Source of the DNA: Talpa occidentalis
Lineage: Eukaryota; Chordata; Mammalia; Eulipotyphla; Talpidae
DNA: 64,000 nt
Direction of reading: 5' to 3'
NCBI RefSeq assembly: GCF_014898055.3
Contig: NW_023601754.1
Coordinates: 45,129,013 to 45,193,012, forward strand
The translations under genes were made by a program, and so were the position numbers. Shown here piece after piece: positions 13,225 through 25,835 of the stretch (its first letter is position 1; each line of letters begins with the position of its first letter). The notes beneath the pieces are model-generated. The model did not search any database. It saw only the letters and a program-made list of their open reading frames with translations, and was not told the DNA's origin.

Positions 13225-13700
13225 GAAATTGGTGTGCTCATGTACTGTTGGTGGGAATACGAGTAATATGGCCATTAAAAGCAATAACTTGGCAGTATCT
13301 GTAAAAAATTTAAAACTTGTCCTTGGTGCTAGTCACTGACCCTCCTGGACTTTGTCCAGGGACGTGTTTGCACCTACACACAAAGGTGTGCAAGGTTAAT
13401 GGAATGGGGGTGCCGGGAAGGCGTCAAAAGGTTAGGATTCTCTTTATGTACCAGTATGGGCTGTGCCTGCGGTTTATTGTAACGTAATAAAAGCCACTGT
13501 GCCTAACATGCTCACATTTATAAGGTAGAAGAAGCCTGTGTGTGTTTATGACTCACGGGGAAATGTCCAGAAACAACAGGAATTTCAGGAGTGTCTCCCA
13601 GGGGGCTCTGGGAAGGTGGTTATTGATAGGGGGTAGTGGCGCAGATAGGGCTTTTACTGCTTATGTGTACTTGCTGCAGTGTGTGAAGAGAAACTTAACA
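13225..13700 (+). mobile_element. L1 fragment, 3' part
   Basis: 'gtactgttggtgggaatac' begins the run, with 'tggcagtatctg' and a typical L1 3' tail after it. It is old and inactive. Confidence 0.6.
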
Positions 13701-14339
13701 TTAAGTATATAAAGCTTTAAAAAAAACTGTAATCATTTGAACTCAAAAAAAGTGAAATTGACTTTTCATTTCTGAGAGTTCTCTGCTGTTAGGGCTTTGA
13801 ATTGTTCCCTTGCAAAGATTTCTGTCCCTGCAAGGACATACACATAATAGCACGCACCGCTTGCTGCGCCCAAGTGGGGCAAAGCCAGATATACTCTTCT
13901 GTGGCCTGCTTTTCTTCCCACCTAAAAATAAAGTGTGGGCGCTTTCCCACATTAATAGGCTAGGTACAGAGAAACGACTGCGCCTCTTGCCTCCCCCTCC
14001 ACCCCCCACCTACCTCCCTCTTTACTGCATGTAGTACTTCTTGGTCTGGCTGTATCACAATTTATTGTGTCAGTTTCCTGGTGAAGGACAGTATTTCCAG
14101 TCTTGCATTACATCACAGCGCTACCGTGGAAATCTGCCTGTAGTCATTCAGATACACGCGCGTGTGTACAAGTGTATCTAGAATGAAGGCCTCAGAATGA
14201 ACCAGAGGATCTGTGCCTCTCATGTCTTGGTGGATATGGCCAGAACGTTGTTAAGTATGCCGTGCTGCCCACAGTGTTTTAAAAGGCGTAATGTTGGAAT
14301 TGGAATATGCCTTAAAATTCATCCAGTTTAACTCTGCCG

Positions 14340-14640
14340 TGTGGCTGATTCTCATGAACATGTTGAGCAAGAGTAGCAAGAAACCAAAGTTATATACTGC
14401 ATGTGTCTGATTGTATAAAGTAGAAAAACAGGAAGAACTTAGCTAGGTGTTCTGAATCTGGACAGTGATGTTGTCCTTAGTGGGGCGTGGAGACTGGCGG
14501 GGGGCTTCTAGAGGGCTAGGATGTTCTGTGCCTTGATACCGGTGCAGCTTGTATGGGTGCGTTCCATGTGTGAAAACTAATCACTGTACATGTCTCTGTG
14601 AACTTATGTGTGCTGTACTTCAATACAAATCACGTTTTAA
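14340..14640 (+). mobile_element. L1 fragment, 3' end
   Basis: 'ttgtataaagtagaaaaac' through 'gtgctgtacttcaatacaa' matches the layout of ancient L1 3' ends. Confidence 0.55.
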
Positions 14641-15979
14641 AGCATCTAGTCCAACTCTCATTTTATCAGTAAGATCCCAGGAGTAGAAGAGCCTCTGCCC
14701 TCTCCTGCCATAGACGCCGAGGTTTCCTGAGAGCCTTGTGCTGGGTGCCAGAGCCCCGGCCCGTCTGCCAGGATTGGCCGAGTGATGGTTTTGGCGCTGG
14801 AAGTGGCAGGGAACGTGCGAGTGTCTCTCACCTTGAGGCCCGTGGAGAATGAGAGGCTGTCTGAGAGCCAGCTGATGTGCCAACTGGGGTTTCTGGTTTT
14901 ATAGCTCAGGCCACTGTGTTTGGGGAAAACCCCAAAGCAGGCTGCTCCCACCGTAGCTGAACTTGGGAAGGCTGATGCCGAGGAGTGCAGCCTGCCTGAC
15001 TCGTGACTTCTTTTACTTGCGCTTTCTTGCTGAATCCGAGTCTTCGCTGCTTCTTCTAAGTGTTTGCCCGCCAGTTCTCTCTCACATAATTGTCTTTTTC
15101 AGTAAGGTGATATGCTCAAAGTCAAAAGGAAACAGATTTCTGTCTTATCCTTTCTGGCCTGCGTTCGAGAATGGCGGAGGGGTGGATTTCTGAGGAGTCG
15201 TTTGCATGGCGTTTGATTCAGATGGGAGACTTTCAGCACCCACGATTCCTTTGCTTTGCTGTGAGGTTTTGTCTGGAAATTTACTGTGAGTCAAAGCATA
15301 GGTGGATGTTGGAGCATTTCCTGTGGTCAAAAACTGCTGCCTGTAGTTGGAGATGAAGATGCATTCAGAGTCCTTGCTGGCGTGTACACCTGTGGACTCC
15401 GCTCCCGCAGCCCTCTTGCTACAGGATGGCCCTGTGCTGGGGTCCAGTCGAATATTCTATCAAGTATGCTAAAAATTGAGTCTTCTAAGGTTTTTATTGT
15501 TTTATAGGCTTAGCTTTCTTGGTTTTATACCAAATCAGGGCCTAAATTCTTATTTTTATAAAGTGTTTACTAATAGCTAGTTGAATATATCTTTTTAACT
15601 CCACTTCCCATCCCCCTAGTTGCTCTCTACCAAAATATCCTATAGCCTTGCTGTTTAGTTTTTATTCTCCTAAGAGAGTAACTAAGGACTGGTACGTGCG
15701 ATTCCCTTACGTGCTGGAGGTCCAGAGATGAACAGAACAGTTCACACTGCCCTCAAGGGGTCTCAGTCTCGAGAAGAGGACAGTCCAGGGCAAGTCAGTA
15801 GAGAGGTGGAAGCCATCTCTCTCTCTACGGCCCCCAGGCCTCCAGGCAAGCGTCCAACCTGCCCCCTGCCACATTTCTAGTGGACGTTTAAAAGAGTTTT
15901 GCTGCTTTTTTGCAAAATACCTACGTGATCTTTTTGGATATTTTGCTTAGGGTATTTTACCCATTCCAATGAGAATTTT

Positions 15980-16240
15980 TTTTTTTTAAGATTTATTTAT
16001 TTATATAAGAACTGGGGTATAGGCCAGATGTGCAGGAGGGTGAGAGGATTCACCAGAGACAGAGGGCAGAACAGGCAGATTGACTGAAATACACTGCTGA
16101 GGGGAGCAGCAGGTGAGACAGGAGAGGTTTGCCGTGCCATGTGGGCATCTTCGTAGCTGGCCAGGATCGAACCCACACTGCAGAGGCTGTGGACAGCTTC
16201 ACAGCGCTGCGCTCAACCACCTGCGCCACCAGGGAGGCCC
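15980..16240 (-). mobile_element. tRNA-derived SINE (older subfamily)
   Basis: A perfect 15-bp duplication TCCAATGAGAATTTT at 15965-15979 and 16241-16255. The body reads GATTCACCAGAGACAGAG. Confidence 0.9.
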
Positions 16241-17224
16241 TCCAATGAGAATTTTATTTGGCTTATACTTAAGGTGCAGTTGAACATCTTTGTACTATAT
16301 AGTCTTTCCATTTAAGCTCATGGTGTCCGCTTTGCTTGCTCTTCTTTTTTCTCCTTAGTCAATACAGTCATTTGTCTGATTTCTAGGATTGGGGGGTGGG
16401 GGCAGTGGGGGGAATGTAATAAATCATCCTATAAATGTTTCTGGGTTTGTCAAGTACAAGACATTTTCTGTGTGAAGGCCATCCTTAAGGAAGCCAAGAT
16501 CAGGTTCCTTTGGAGCGATGGTTACGTGGAAGAGAAAATGAATAGCCAGTGGTTAATGATTGTGAGTTTGCCAAGTGTCCATAAGGCTGAGGCATTGGGT
16601 GGGCATCAGGAAAGGAAGGAAACCCCTAAAGCTGACTTGGTACCTGTCTGGGCTAGGGGCTTGGCCTGAAAGGTAAGTTGGATTCATGATAACAGAGGAT
16701 AGGAAGACTCTTCGAGGTGAGGAGAGTGGCCTGAATGAGTCAGGTGTGGGGGCGGGAGTCACCGCGGTCAGGTAACTGTCCTGCCCTAATGTCTGTCAGG
16801 CTCCGGTGTTTGGACTTGACCAGAGATTTTCGGTGTCTCCTCCCTCTCTCCTCCCTCTGCTGCGGTTCTAAGGACATGCTTCTGAATGGGGCAGGGAAGA
16901 CAGGCCACCAGGACTCTGGATCCTTAAGGTTCAGTTTAACATTTCACTTGGAAAAAAGGATTTTGTCACTCCCGAGAAAACTTGTCAACCCTTGCTATCT
17001 GTCACAGTGGGCAGGTAGAATTTGGTTTTCATCCAAGAGATCTTGCTCAACTGTGTTGGCATGAAATCTGGGGTAACCTTCCCACGTCTGTCAACGTGGT
17101 TGCACGGTCTCGTGGTGAGCTCCTGAGCAGTCTCGATCCGGCCCCGCCACTGCATTCAGTCCCCTCTCTTCCTGGCTTACAGTCAGGACCTTGTGGTCAT
17201 GGCTTTTTCTGCTTCTGTTTCTCG

Positions 17225-17720
17225 TGTTCTTCCAGCCCTTATCCACACTGCTGCAGATATCTTTCTAAAACAAATGAGATCACATCACCTTCCCCCTTTG
17301 CACATTCTTCATTGACTCTCCAGCTCCTCCAGGATAAAGTGTAGCGCTGTTCCCGTACGGCCCAGCCCCTGCACCTGCCCGTCATCTAGTCTCACCTCTG
17401 CTGGTTACTTCATCCATGATGGTGAGCTTCTGGCTCACAGATCGGGACTACACGCTCCTTAAGCGTCCGTGCTGCTCGCTCACAGCGCCATTCCTTGCTG
17501 TTCCATCTTGAGAGCCCCCTCCCAGAGCCTTTCTCTGACCCCCGCTTGGAGCCAGGGCCTCCCCTTCCCCCGCCATGGTCTGTAGTCCTCTGTGCACACT
17601 CACACACTGAATTCCAGTTGTCTGCCTTCCTCAATGGAGCCTAAGTTCCTTGAGGGAAGGGACGGTCTTCAGCTTTGTGTCCCCCGGAGCAAGTACACAG
17701 GGCTCGTGTAATGGCTCTGA
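17225..17720 (-). mobile_element. L2 fragment
   Basis: Antisense L2 3' pattern: 'ccaggataaagtgtagcgc', then 'gttccttgagggaagggac' and a 'cagggctcgtgtaatggc' end. Confidence 0.5.
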
Positions 17721-18189
17721 ATGGTGTAGACAGAGCCAGCCCACAGACAGCCACTTCCCTCAAAAGTTCCATTCAGTGGAAACGTGGAATTGTATGTATA
17801 TAGAAAAGGAGAAGTAAAAAGATATATATAATACACGGGTCTTGAGCAAGGTTGCAGTGTCTGAGTGGGAACAAATTTCCCTGTGTTCTTGGTGTGAGGG
17901 GTGGAGGGTGTGTTACTAACACTTGAGGAGATGTGTGTGAAATTTTTAAGGTCGGGTATTTAAACAGACAATCTTAGAAGGCAAAGAGTAGGAGTCATCA
18001 GAGCGGGGGGAGGAGAGCGAGTGGTTCAGGCTGTCAGGGCTAATAGAAAACTTGGTATCCTGAGGGTGGTACTGGTTGTGAAGATTCAGGTGCATCTTTC
18101 AAGTTAGGAGAAATATCTGTAAATCACTCTAGAATTTATGGAGAGAGGCAGCAGTAATGATAGTAGGCAGAGAGGAGTACCTCTCCAGA

Positions 18190-18712
18190 TGTGCCACTGA
18201 TGTGTGGATCCGTGTAATATGGTCTGTCCTGCAGGGGAATATTATTCAGCAATGAAAAAGAACAAAGTGCTGTAAGTGCCCCAGTGTGGAAGAACATTCT
18301 TGAAAACATCACTCTAGGGCCTCCCCGGTGGCGCAGCGGTTGAGCGCTGGTCTGAGAAGCTGCCCGCAGCCTCTGCAGTGCCGGTTCGATCCCCGGCTGC
18401 CGGGCGAGGGTCCCGCATGGTGCGCAGACCTCTCCTGCCACCCGCTGCTCCCCTCAGCAGTGTCCTTCGTCTGTCTGCCTATTCTGTTCCCCGCTCTGGT
18501 GAATTCTCTCACTCTCCCGTGCTTCTGACTGTACCCAGTGCTTGCATAAATAAATAAAAAATAAAAAATGAAAGAAATTAAACCAACTATAAAAAAAAAA
18601 AAACCACTCTAACAGTGAAAGAAGCCAGTCACAGAAGATTGCGTAGAACAGGATTCCATTTATATGAACTATCCTTACTAGGCATAGCTATAAGGCCCTT
18701 GAAAAATAAAGG
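18190..18712 (+). mobile_element. L1 fragment split by a SINE
   Basis: 'aatattattcagcaatgaa' and 'gtgaaagaagccagtcacag' are adjacent L1 ORF2/3' phrases now separated by the SINE at 18317-18604. Confidence 0.7.
18317..18604 (+). mobile_element. tRNA-derived SINE nested in an L1
   Basis: Target-site duplication CACTCTA at 18310-18316 and 18605-18611. The surrounding L1 sequence is continuous once the SINE is removed. Confidence 0.9.
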
Positions 18713-20019
18713 TGTATAACTAATAGGCTAGGAGGAGGGAGGATTTAGGGGTGACTGCAAATGCATACAGTTTCTTCTTGAGTGATGAAACTTTTCTAAT
18801 ATTGGTTATGAACGACAGGCACGTTTGGTTTCCCAGTGAGCCCAGCGGTCCCCATGACCCCGAATGGTCACAGTTTGTCTCCAGCTGTGCTGTGTGCCAG
18901 CCTCCCCATTGGGTCCTTTCCAGAATGGAGACACTCTGGTCACACAGGCTCATGACAGACCACACTCATGGCCCCTCTACTGCTTTCACGTGGGAACGTG
19001 AGCTCCTGGCTTTATTTCCAGTATGTTCCCACCATATTACAAGTTGAAAATAGACAGCCATCGACGGCTGGAGTTTAATGACTTAATGACTCCCGGGCTC
19101 ACCTCTCCCTATAGAGAGATGGCCCAGCGCACGCTGTCTCCCTCCGCCTCACGTGATGGGGATAAACAGATTTCCACTATCAGGGTGTGCTTTTGTGGCT
19201 GGGGCACAGTTCTTGAGAAGACACCAACGCAGTCTTTCCTGGAACTGCCTTCAACAACCCCACCAAATTAGTGAATGGAAAATGGCTGCCGAGAGTTTTG
19301 GAACAAGTAATGTGCATATATTTTCAGCTTCATGACTGAGAGCAAATTACAGTGCTGCCCTGCTGGAGACAGCAGGACGAAAGGCCAACTATTGCCTGAG
19401 CTGATGCTCTCCAGCTGTTGGTGAACTCCAAGCTTGCTTAATCAGGCTGGGAAATGCTCCTATTTAGCCCTCGTCTGCCACCACGGAGCCTTGCCCTAGT
19501 GAGGTGCCAGGGCAGCATCTGGGCAGCGTGGCAGGCATGATGCTGAGCAGGCTCCTTAACTTCAGGGTCTTAGTTTCCTCGATGGTAAGAGGAAGGTGAA
19601 ACAGCTTCCTGGCAGGGTGCTGTGCTGTTAAGTGAGACTTGTGTACCAGGCGCCTTGGCCAGCCCGTGTGCTAAGCGTCGCCACGAGTCTCATTTCATTC
19701 TCATAGCAGTCCTCTGAGATAGGTGTGATTTCCAATTTTCTGATAAGGGAAAATGGGATCCCGAAAGAGGGAGATAGGAACTGGGATTCTAACCCAAAGG
19801 CATTACCCTGCTGGCCACATTGACTTCCTTCACTGGGGTAGGTTGAGGCCTGAGCAAGACAGATTAAGTGAGGCTCTTGCAACTCATGGAGAAGTGACAT
19901 CGGGCAGGTGACAGTGAGCTCTGCTCCCCTACGCCAGCATATCATCTTTTCTCGCTGACTACCCGAGAGGGTTTTTTCCTCCTGGCACCAAATGTATGGA
20001 GTCTTTTCCAACTCTGTGA

Positions 20020-20565
20020 CACCGACAGGGAGTCCCGTGGTTCTGTTCTGGCACTGAGTACCCAGAGTCAGTGTCAGACCCCACAGGTCAAGGTCTCGCT
20101 TCCGTGAGACTGCCCCACTTCAGACCTTCGCAAGTATCAAGTCCGCAGGTTACCCATACTTCTATCATACTGCTGGCCACAAAATTGGGGGTTCCCACAA
20201 CCTCCTCTCGGGTCCAGTAATTTGCTACAATGACTCAGAACTCAGGAAAATTCTGTACTTACTATTACAGTTTCTTGTGAAGACCACAGTTCCAGAACAG
20301 CCTCTTGGAGGGAGGTACTGAGGCACACAGAGCCTCTTCCCTGCCCTCAGGGGCACTGACCCCACACCTCAGAGCATTCATCTGCCTCAGGCTCCTGCAA
20401 CCAGTTGTTTATGGCTTTGTTAGAGGCTCCATCGCTCAGTCTCCAGCTCTTCTTCCCTCCCAACCCTTTTATCAAGGCGTGGGCTTTCTCATGTCCGCCC
20501 CTCATCCTGAAGCTCTCGAGGGACCCCCAGGAGTCACCTGATTATTTTCAACTCAGGTCCGGTTG
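20020..20565. repeat. Old interspersed repeat, family unresolved
   Basis: 'gactcagaactcaggaaaat', 'cttactattacagtttctt' and a downstream block ending near 20565 feel like an old LTR or DNA-transposon consensus I cannot name. It is non-coding. Confidence 0.3.
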
Positions 20566-20740
20566 GAAAGGACTTGTTATGAGAACTGAGGTGCTCCCCA
20601 CCTTGGGACATGCCAGTGCCGTAGTAGCTCAGTGCCAGCAAGTGGGGGCGGAGACCAATTGCGAATTTCCTGTTGCCGTCCACTGGCCCTCTGAGGCTAC
20701 ATTGGGCCGCGGAGGAGCACCCAGCTCTGGACCGCATGCT

Positions 20741-21005
20741 CTTTTTTTTTTTTTTTTAAAGATTTATTTATTTATCCATACAAGCACTGGGTACAGTCAG
20801 AAGTGTGGGAGGGTGAGAGAATTCTCCAGAGCCAGAGCAGGGAGCAGAACAGGCAGAAGGACCGATGTACACTGCTAAGGGGCGGCAGGAGAGGTCTGCG
20901 CGCCATGTGGGACCCTCGCCCGGCGACCGGGGATCGAACCGGCTCTGCAGAGGCTGAGGGCAGCTTCACAACCCAGCGCTCAACCGCTGCGCCACCAGAG
21001 AGGCC
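20741..21005 (-). mobile_element. tRNA-derived SINE (younger subfamily)
   Basis: A perfect duplication CTGGACCGCATGCT at 20727-20740 and 21006-21019. Confidence 0.9.
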
Positions 21006-24000
21006 CTGGACCGCATGCTTCTTGACAGCTGGAAGTGAACCCTGACTTCTTCACAGAGTACTTTGAGTTTTTCGCCTAGTTCCCACCGTGGTGGATGGTA
21101 TTACTCTCACAGTAGCACTAACCTCTCTTCATAAGAGAGAAAACCAATCTGAAGTCCTCTGGGCAGAGACCCCTTGTAGCCTGTCGGAATGGTCGTGGAC
21201 CCACGTTCCAGCCCTCCAACCTTGTCGTAGCTGTGAGCTTGCTGACCGGGTGAGAACCGATCAAGTTCCATCCCGCTTGGGAAGCAGCTACCCTAGAAGA
21301 GTCTGTTTCTATCCACATTCATCATAGCCACTTTCCAGAGCTGTCGTGGAGGGGATTTGGCACCTCTGGAGCGATTAAATCAGTCAGTTATTTCCCTGCA
21401 GTCAGCCTAGATCTCTGTAATTCTGTCTTTCAGAGAAGGCAGCTAATTTCAGTATAGATACTCCCATCTATCACTGTAACAGTTTAATAGGTGCCGTTAC
21501 AGCTTGAATCCACCAACAGCTTTATGTGAGTAATTGCCATATTTATACTGCTTTGAATTGATGATAAAGTACTAAAATATGAGGTATGTGGTTTCATATG
21601 CTGTGATTTTTATGGGGGTTCTGTGTTACTTAATCTCCCCTTCCCCTATGATTCTAGGTTTGTTAGCGAGTTGCTTTCCCATAATCCAAATAGTTTTAAA
21701 ACAAAGCCCTCTCCACTTTTTTGGATTACCTCCCATGAGCCCATTTTTGCCCACCCTTCTTACCTATTAAGCATATGTCCCTTGCCTTTCCCAGATCCCC
21801 CAGGCCATAAAAGCAGGCTCCACTTTGGCCTCGTCCCGATAAGCAGTGTTCACAGAGCTGTGACACACATTGCTAGTGGATTTCCATAGGACCCGGGGCC
21901 CTGATCGGAGCAGCAGACCCTGGCAAGGTGCCTGGAGCGCCCCGCAGCCAGAGAGGGGCCGGGCTTGTTTCACGAAGTAATCCTGCCCTCACTTCCAAGA
22001 CCGAAATAGTCTGGGTGGAAGCCCAAATCCCTGAGACAGTTCCGACAGGCCTGCCTGGCCCTGCTGCTGCAGCTGCATGTCCCTCGGCAGCCAAGGCCGT
22101 CCTGTGAGAGTGGCGCGGGCACCAGCACCCATGTCAGCCCCATCCCTCCACTTCACAGATCTGGCTGGCCAGTGCCTTGAGTTATTACTAGGGAGTGTCC
22201 TCCCTCATTCCCTCTGCGTTCATGTACATGGGCGCACATGCAGCCTGTGTTGCCTTGGTGGGGTCCACACTCAGGGCATGCGCACTCCAGTTTTCGAGCA
22301 TGAGAAGGTCGGAGCTGCAGGGGCTACTGCTGCTTGGCTGCATCACATTTCCAAGCGCTTTCCGGGGTGAGCGCTGTGCTGAGTGCTCTGTGGGCAGAGG
22401 CACTTTCAGTCCTCACAACACCCTTGGGACAAAGGTTCTGTCATGTCCCATTTTTCAGATGAGGACACTCAAGTGAAAGTGTTTGCTCAGTTGGGCAGTC
22501 ATTGAATGAGCTGGAATCACCCAGCTTTGACTATCGAACGAAGGTCCCAACAGCTGCATGGTGCTGCCCCAGGAGGCCCTGCCCAGGTGCGGTGGCCTCA
22601 GTCTGCAACCTCTGCTCTTTCCAATCCGTGTCTCCAGACCCTCTGTTCCTGTGGTCAGACTGGCTGTGGGAATGTCTGAGATCTGCAGAGACCACTCTTG
22701 GAAGCTGGGAAGGTTGGGAAGGGAAGGAGGCCACTCAGCCCGTTCACAAGTACTTGTCTAAGTTCTGGAAAGGGGCTCAGCCCTCTTGTGGGGGATCCCA
22801 GCCACAGCCTATAGAAGTGAACTCCCCGCATCTGGAAAACGCGGCCCTGCAGCAGATGCCTGACCCTCGTGAAATAATGAATTTACTAAGCCCTTGTGAC
22901 TTTACTGGGAGTAGGGGGTGGGGAAAGCAGAACCCCAGCAAGTTCCTCAGGAAGGTAGGAGTTTGGTACACTTGTTCGTGAAGCACCTACTCAATGCTAG
23001 CAGAGCCTGCGGGTTCCTCTTTCCCGCTCTGCTTGGCGGGGAAGGCGCTGGCAAGGGCTCCAGCATGCCTGAGGCACTGGGTTGGTTGAGAACAGAGTAC
23101 ATGAGTCTGCTTCCGCCTTCTCTTCAACCAGAGAAACCCGCCCTTTTATTTTCAGGCACCTATTTCTCCTTACAACAGAGAGTTCCAGGAGCCCCCCCAC
23201 CCCCTCCACCACAGGAGTCACCTAGCCAAGGCAGGTACCTCAGGTCCTGGAGGAGTCCCGCAGCTGCCTTGTTTCATTGTCACGCTAACGTGAAAAAAAA
23301 AACAGTCCTGGCTGGTGTGAATGAGGCCCCACTGTCCTTAACACCAGTGGCGGCTCCCAGCTTTCCCCGCTCTGAGGTGGGGGTCACAAAGGGCCACGCA
23401 GCTGCGCCACAGCCTTCCCATTTTGCCTGTCCTCTGGGGAGAGGAGCAGGATGGGGACCAACCCTGCCGTTTAGCTGCCACGTGACTCAGGTTCTTGAGT
23501 TAGGATGAGCACTTGCAGTTGGGGTGACAACTGAGCTGTTGGGTAGGTTTGCTGAGCACGTGCTTCGTGCTGCACAAGTCCGTAGTTATTATCGTGACTC
23601 AGCTGTTTATCTCTGGAGGGCAAGGGAGACCTCTGAGGGGGTCAGTGTTCAGCCAGCCCAAAGAGTGGAGATAAAGAAAGAACAGCCAGTAGGAGGTGCC
23701 TGGCAGGGCCCACCTGAACGTTGTGAGTGGGGGGCGAGTGCAGTAGGCTGTGGCCTGTGATGTGGACCCCCAGGCCGCCTATGCAAAGTTTGCACTTCAT
23801 CCTAGACTCCAAGTGCCAGGCCAGTGGGGGACCTGAGCATTTGGCTCAGCTTTTCTCGACTTTTATTAACTATGAAAGTGTCCTTAGGAGAGAGAAGCCA
23901 GGAAAGGCAGGACACCGAGCTGTGATTACTGACATCTCTGTGCCTTTCATGGTCTGTTGGGAACTGGAGCCTGAAGGGAGCTCGCCCCTGCCTCATTAGG

Positions 24001-25286
24001 CCTTGGGGGAAATCTGCCTGTGATCTCAAGGGATTTTTTATTTGGGGGTTAGCTGTGGAGAGGGCAGTGGGAACATGCCTGGGGTGGGAGTGCGGGTCCT
24101 GTCTTGTACCTGTGTGTTGGCCAGAACTGCTTGTTTGTTGGTAGCTCTTTGTTCAGCCAGTGAGACCCTCACTACAGTGACATCAGCACGCCTCAGTCAC
24201 ACTGCCATCACCCCCGTGCCACTGGGCTGGCGTGGGTGTGCTGGTGAGGTCACACCTCAGAGCCTGAAGGACGCTCGCCTTCTTGGCAGGAGGGCCTCCC
24301 AGCTGCTCCTAGCTTTGAGCGCTCATCGCTGCTTTGCAGGGTGCAGTCTGCTCACCCCAAATGTGGGCCACACTCCTCTCTCCCGCGCACCCCAGACTGC
24401 CTAGAATGGCAGTGTCAGCTCTACGCTGACCTAAAGCTCACTTGGCCAGCATGGTTTCTCAACACGTCTATTGTGGTGTGCAGTTTTTGGAAACCCAGGA
24501 GTAAACAGAGCCCCTTGTTTGGCTCAGAACAAGGTCCAGAAACCCTCTGTCACACTTAATGACAGTAAATACATGGGGAGCTCCTAAAGGATCAACCAGA
24601 TGCTAGAGCCATATGATGGCCCAGACCTGGTGTGATATTTTCACCCCCCACCTCCGCTCCTTCCTCCTCAGCCTTGAGATTTATGGCATGGCTGCATGCG
24701 CGTACAATGGCATTGGAAATGTACAAAGCCACAGTGCCTGGTTGTGAGGCTAACACCCGGTCAAGCAGTCATAATAGAGTGTTAGTGGCATTCTGTCGCG
24801 GGGAGAGAGGAGGTCTGGCATTGCCAGAAACAGATCTTGATTGACGAGGGAATTACCGAGGGAAGACAGCTAACAAAGGGGCACTGGAGGGGCCAAAGCG
24901 ACCCTAGTGTTCAAGTAATAGAGGAGCCAGAAAAATCATTCCAAGCACATCCAAAACAGGAAGGCAGCAGGGGGATCTGGTGGGGACTCTTCAGTGTTAT
25001 CAATGGTAGAACTTCTTCCTAGGAATAAAGCAAGGGTGCTTCCCGCCGCTGCTTTCTGCGCGGAGAGGAGGCGGCGCCTTTCCTCTGGCTCTGCCTCCCC
25101 CTCCAGGGCACAGAGGAGAACATTGACGGGATGAATGCACATGCCTGACTGGGCGGGGGCCGGAACATCCTCACACCCACGGTGAAGCTGGCGATGGTGG
25201 CATGGAGCCCACATAGAATGTTCGAGGGAGAAGGGAACAGGGAGCGTCCCCTGAAAGTCGGAGCGTGACATTTAAATATGCAGTCA

Positions 25287-25584
25287 GGGCCTCCCTGGTG
25301 GTGCAGCGGGTTGAGCGCAGCGCTGTGAAGCTGTCCGCAGCCTCTGCAGCACCGGTTCGATTCCTGGCCAGCCAGAGAGATACCCACATGGTGCGGCAGG
25401 CTTTTCCTGTCTCGCCCACTGCTCCCCTCATCAGTGTATTTCATTCTGTCTGCCTGTTCTGTTCCCCACTCTGTCTCTGGTGAATCCTCTCACCCTCCCA
25501 CACCTCTGGCCTGTACCCCAGTTGTATAAAAATAAATAAATCTAAATTAAAAAAAAAAAACACTTTAAAAAAAAGACCCAGCTC
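25287..25584 (+). mobile_element. tRNA-derived SINE (older subfamily)
   Basis: The duplication TAAATATGCAGTCA (25273-25286) and TAAATATGTAGTCA (25585-25598) has one mismatch. Confidence 0.9.
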
Positions 25585-25639
25585 TAAATATGTAGTCATC
25601 TAAGGCAGAAGCTTGAGGGAGCCCCTCAAATGTGGCCAG

Positions 25640-25835
25640 CACCACTGACCCAGCTCTGTGGCCTGAGGCACATCACTCAGCCTCTCTGAGCCTTCACTTG
25701 CCATCTGTAAAATGATAAAGAAAAATAATAATGACGTTTACCTCAAGGAATTATTGGGTGGATTCACTGTGATCATTCCAATGAAGAGCTTAGAAAAGTG
25801 CCTGAGGGCAAGCCCTCAGCAAAAGTCAGGGCTGG
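25640..25835 (+). mobile_element. MIR
   Basis: 'cagctctgtggcctgaggca' with 'catctgtaaaatgataaag' and 'gagcttagaaaagtgcctga'. Confidence 0.65.

Noticed and set aside
22918..23508. 196-codon frame in the first intron
   Set aside because: It includes a poly-proline run from a C-rich tract and no recognisable domain; probably chance.
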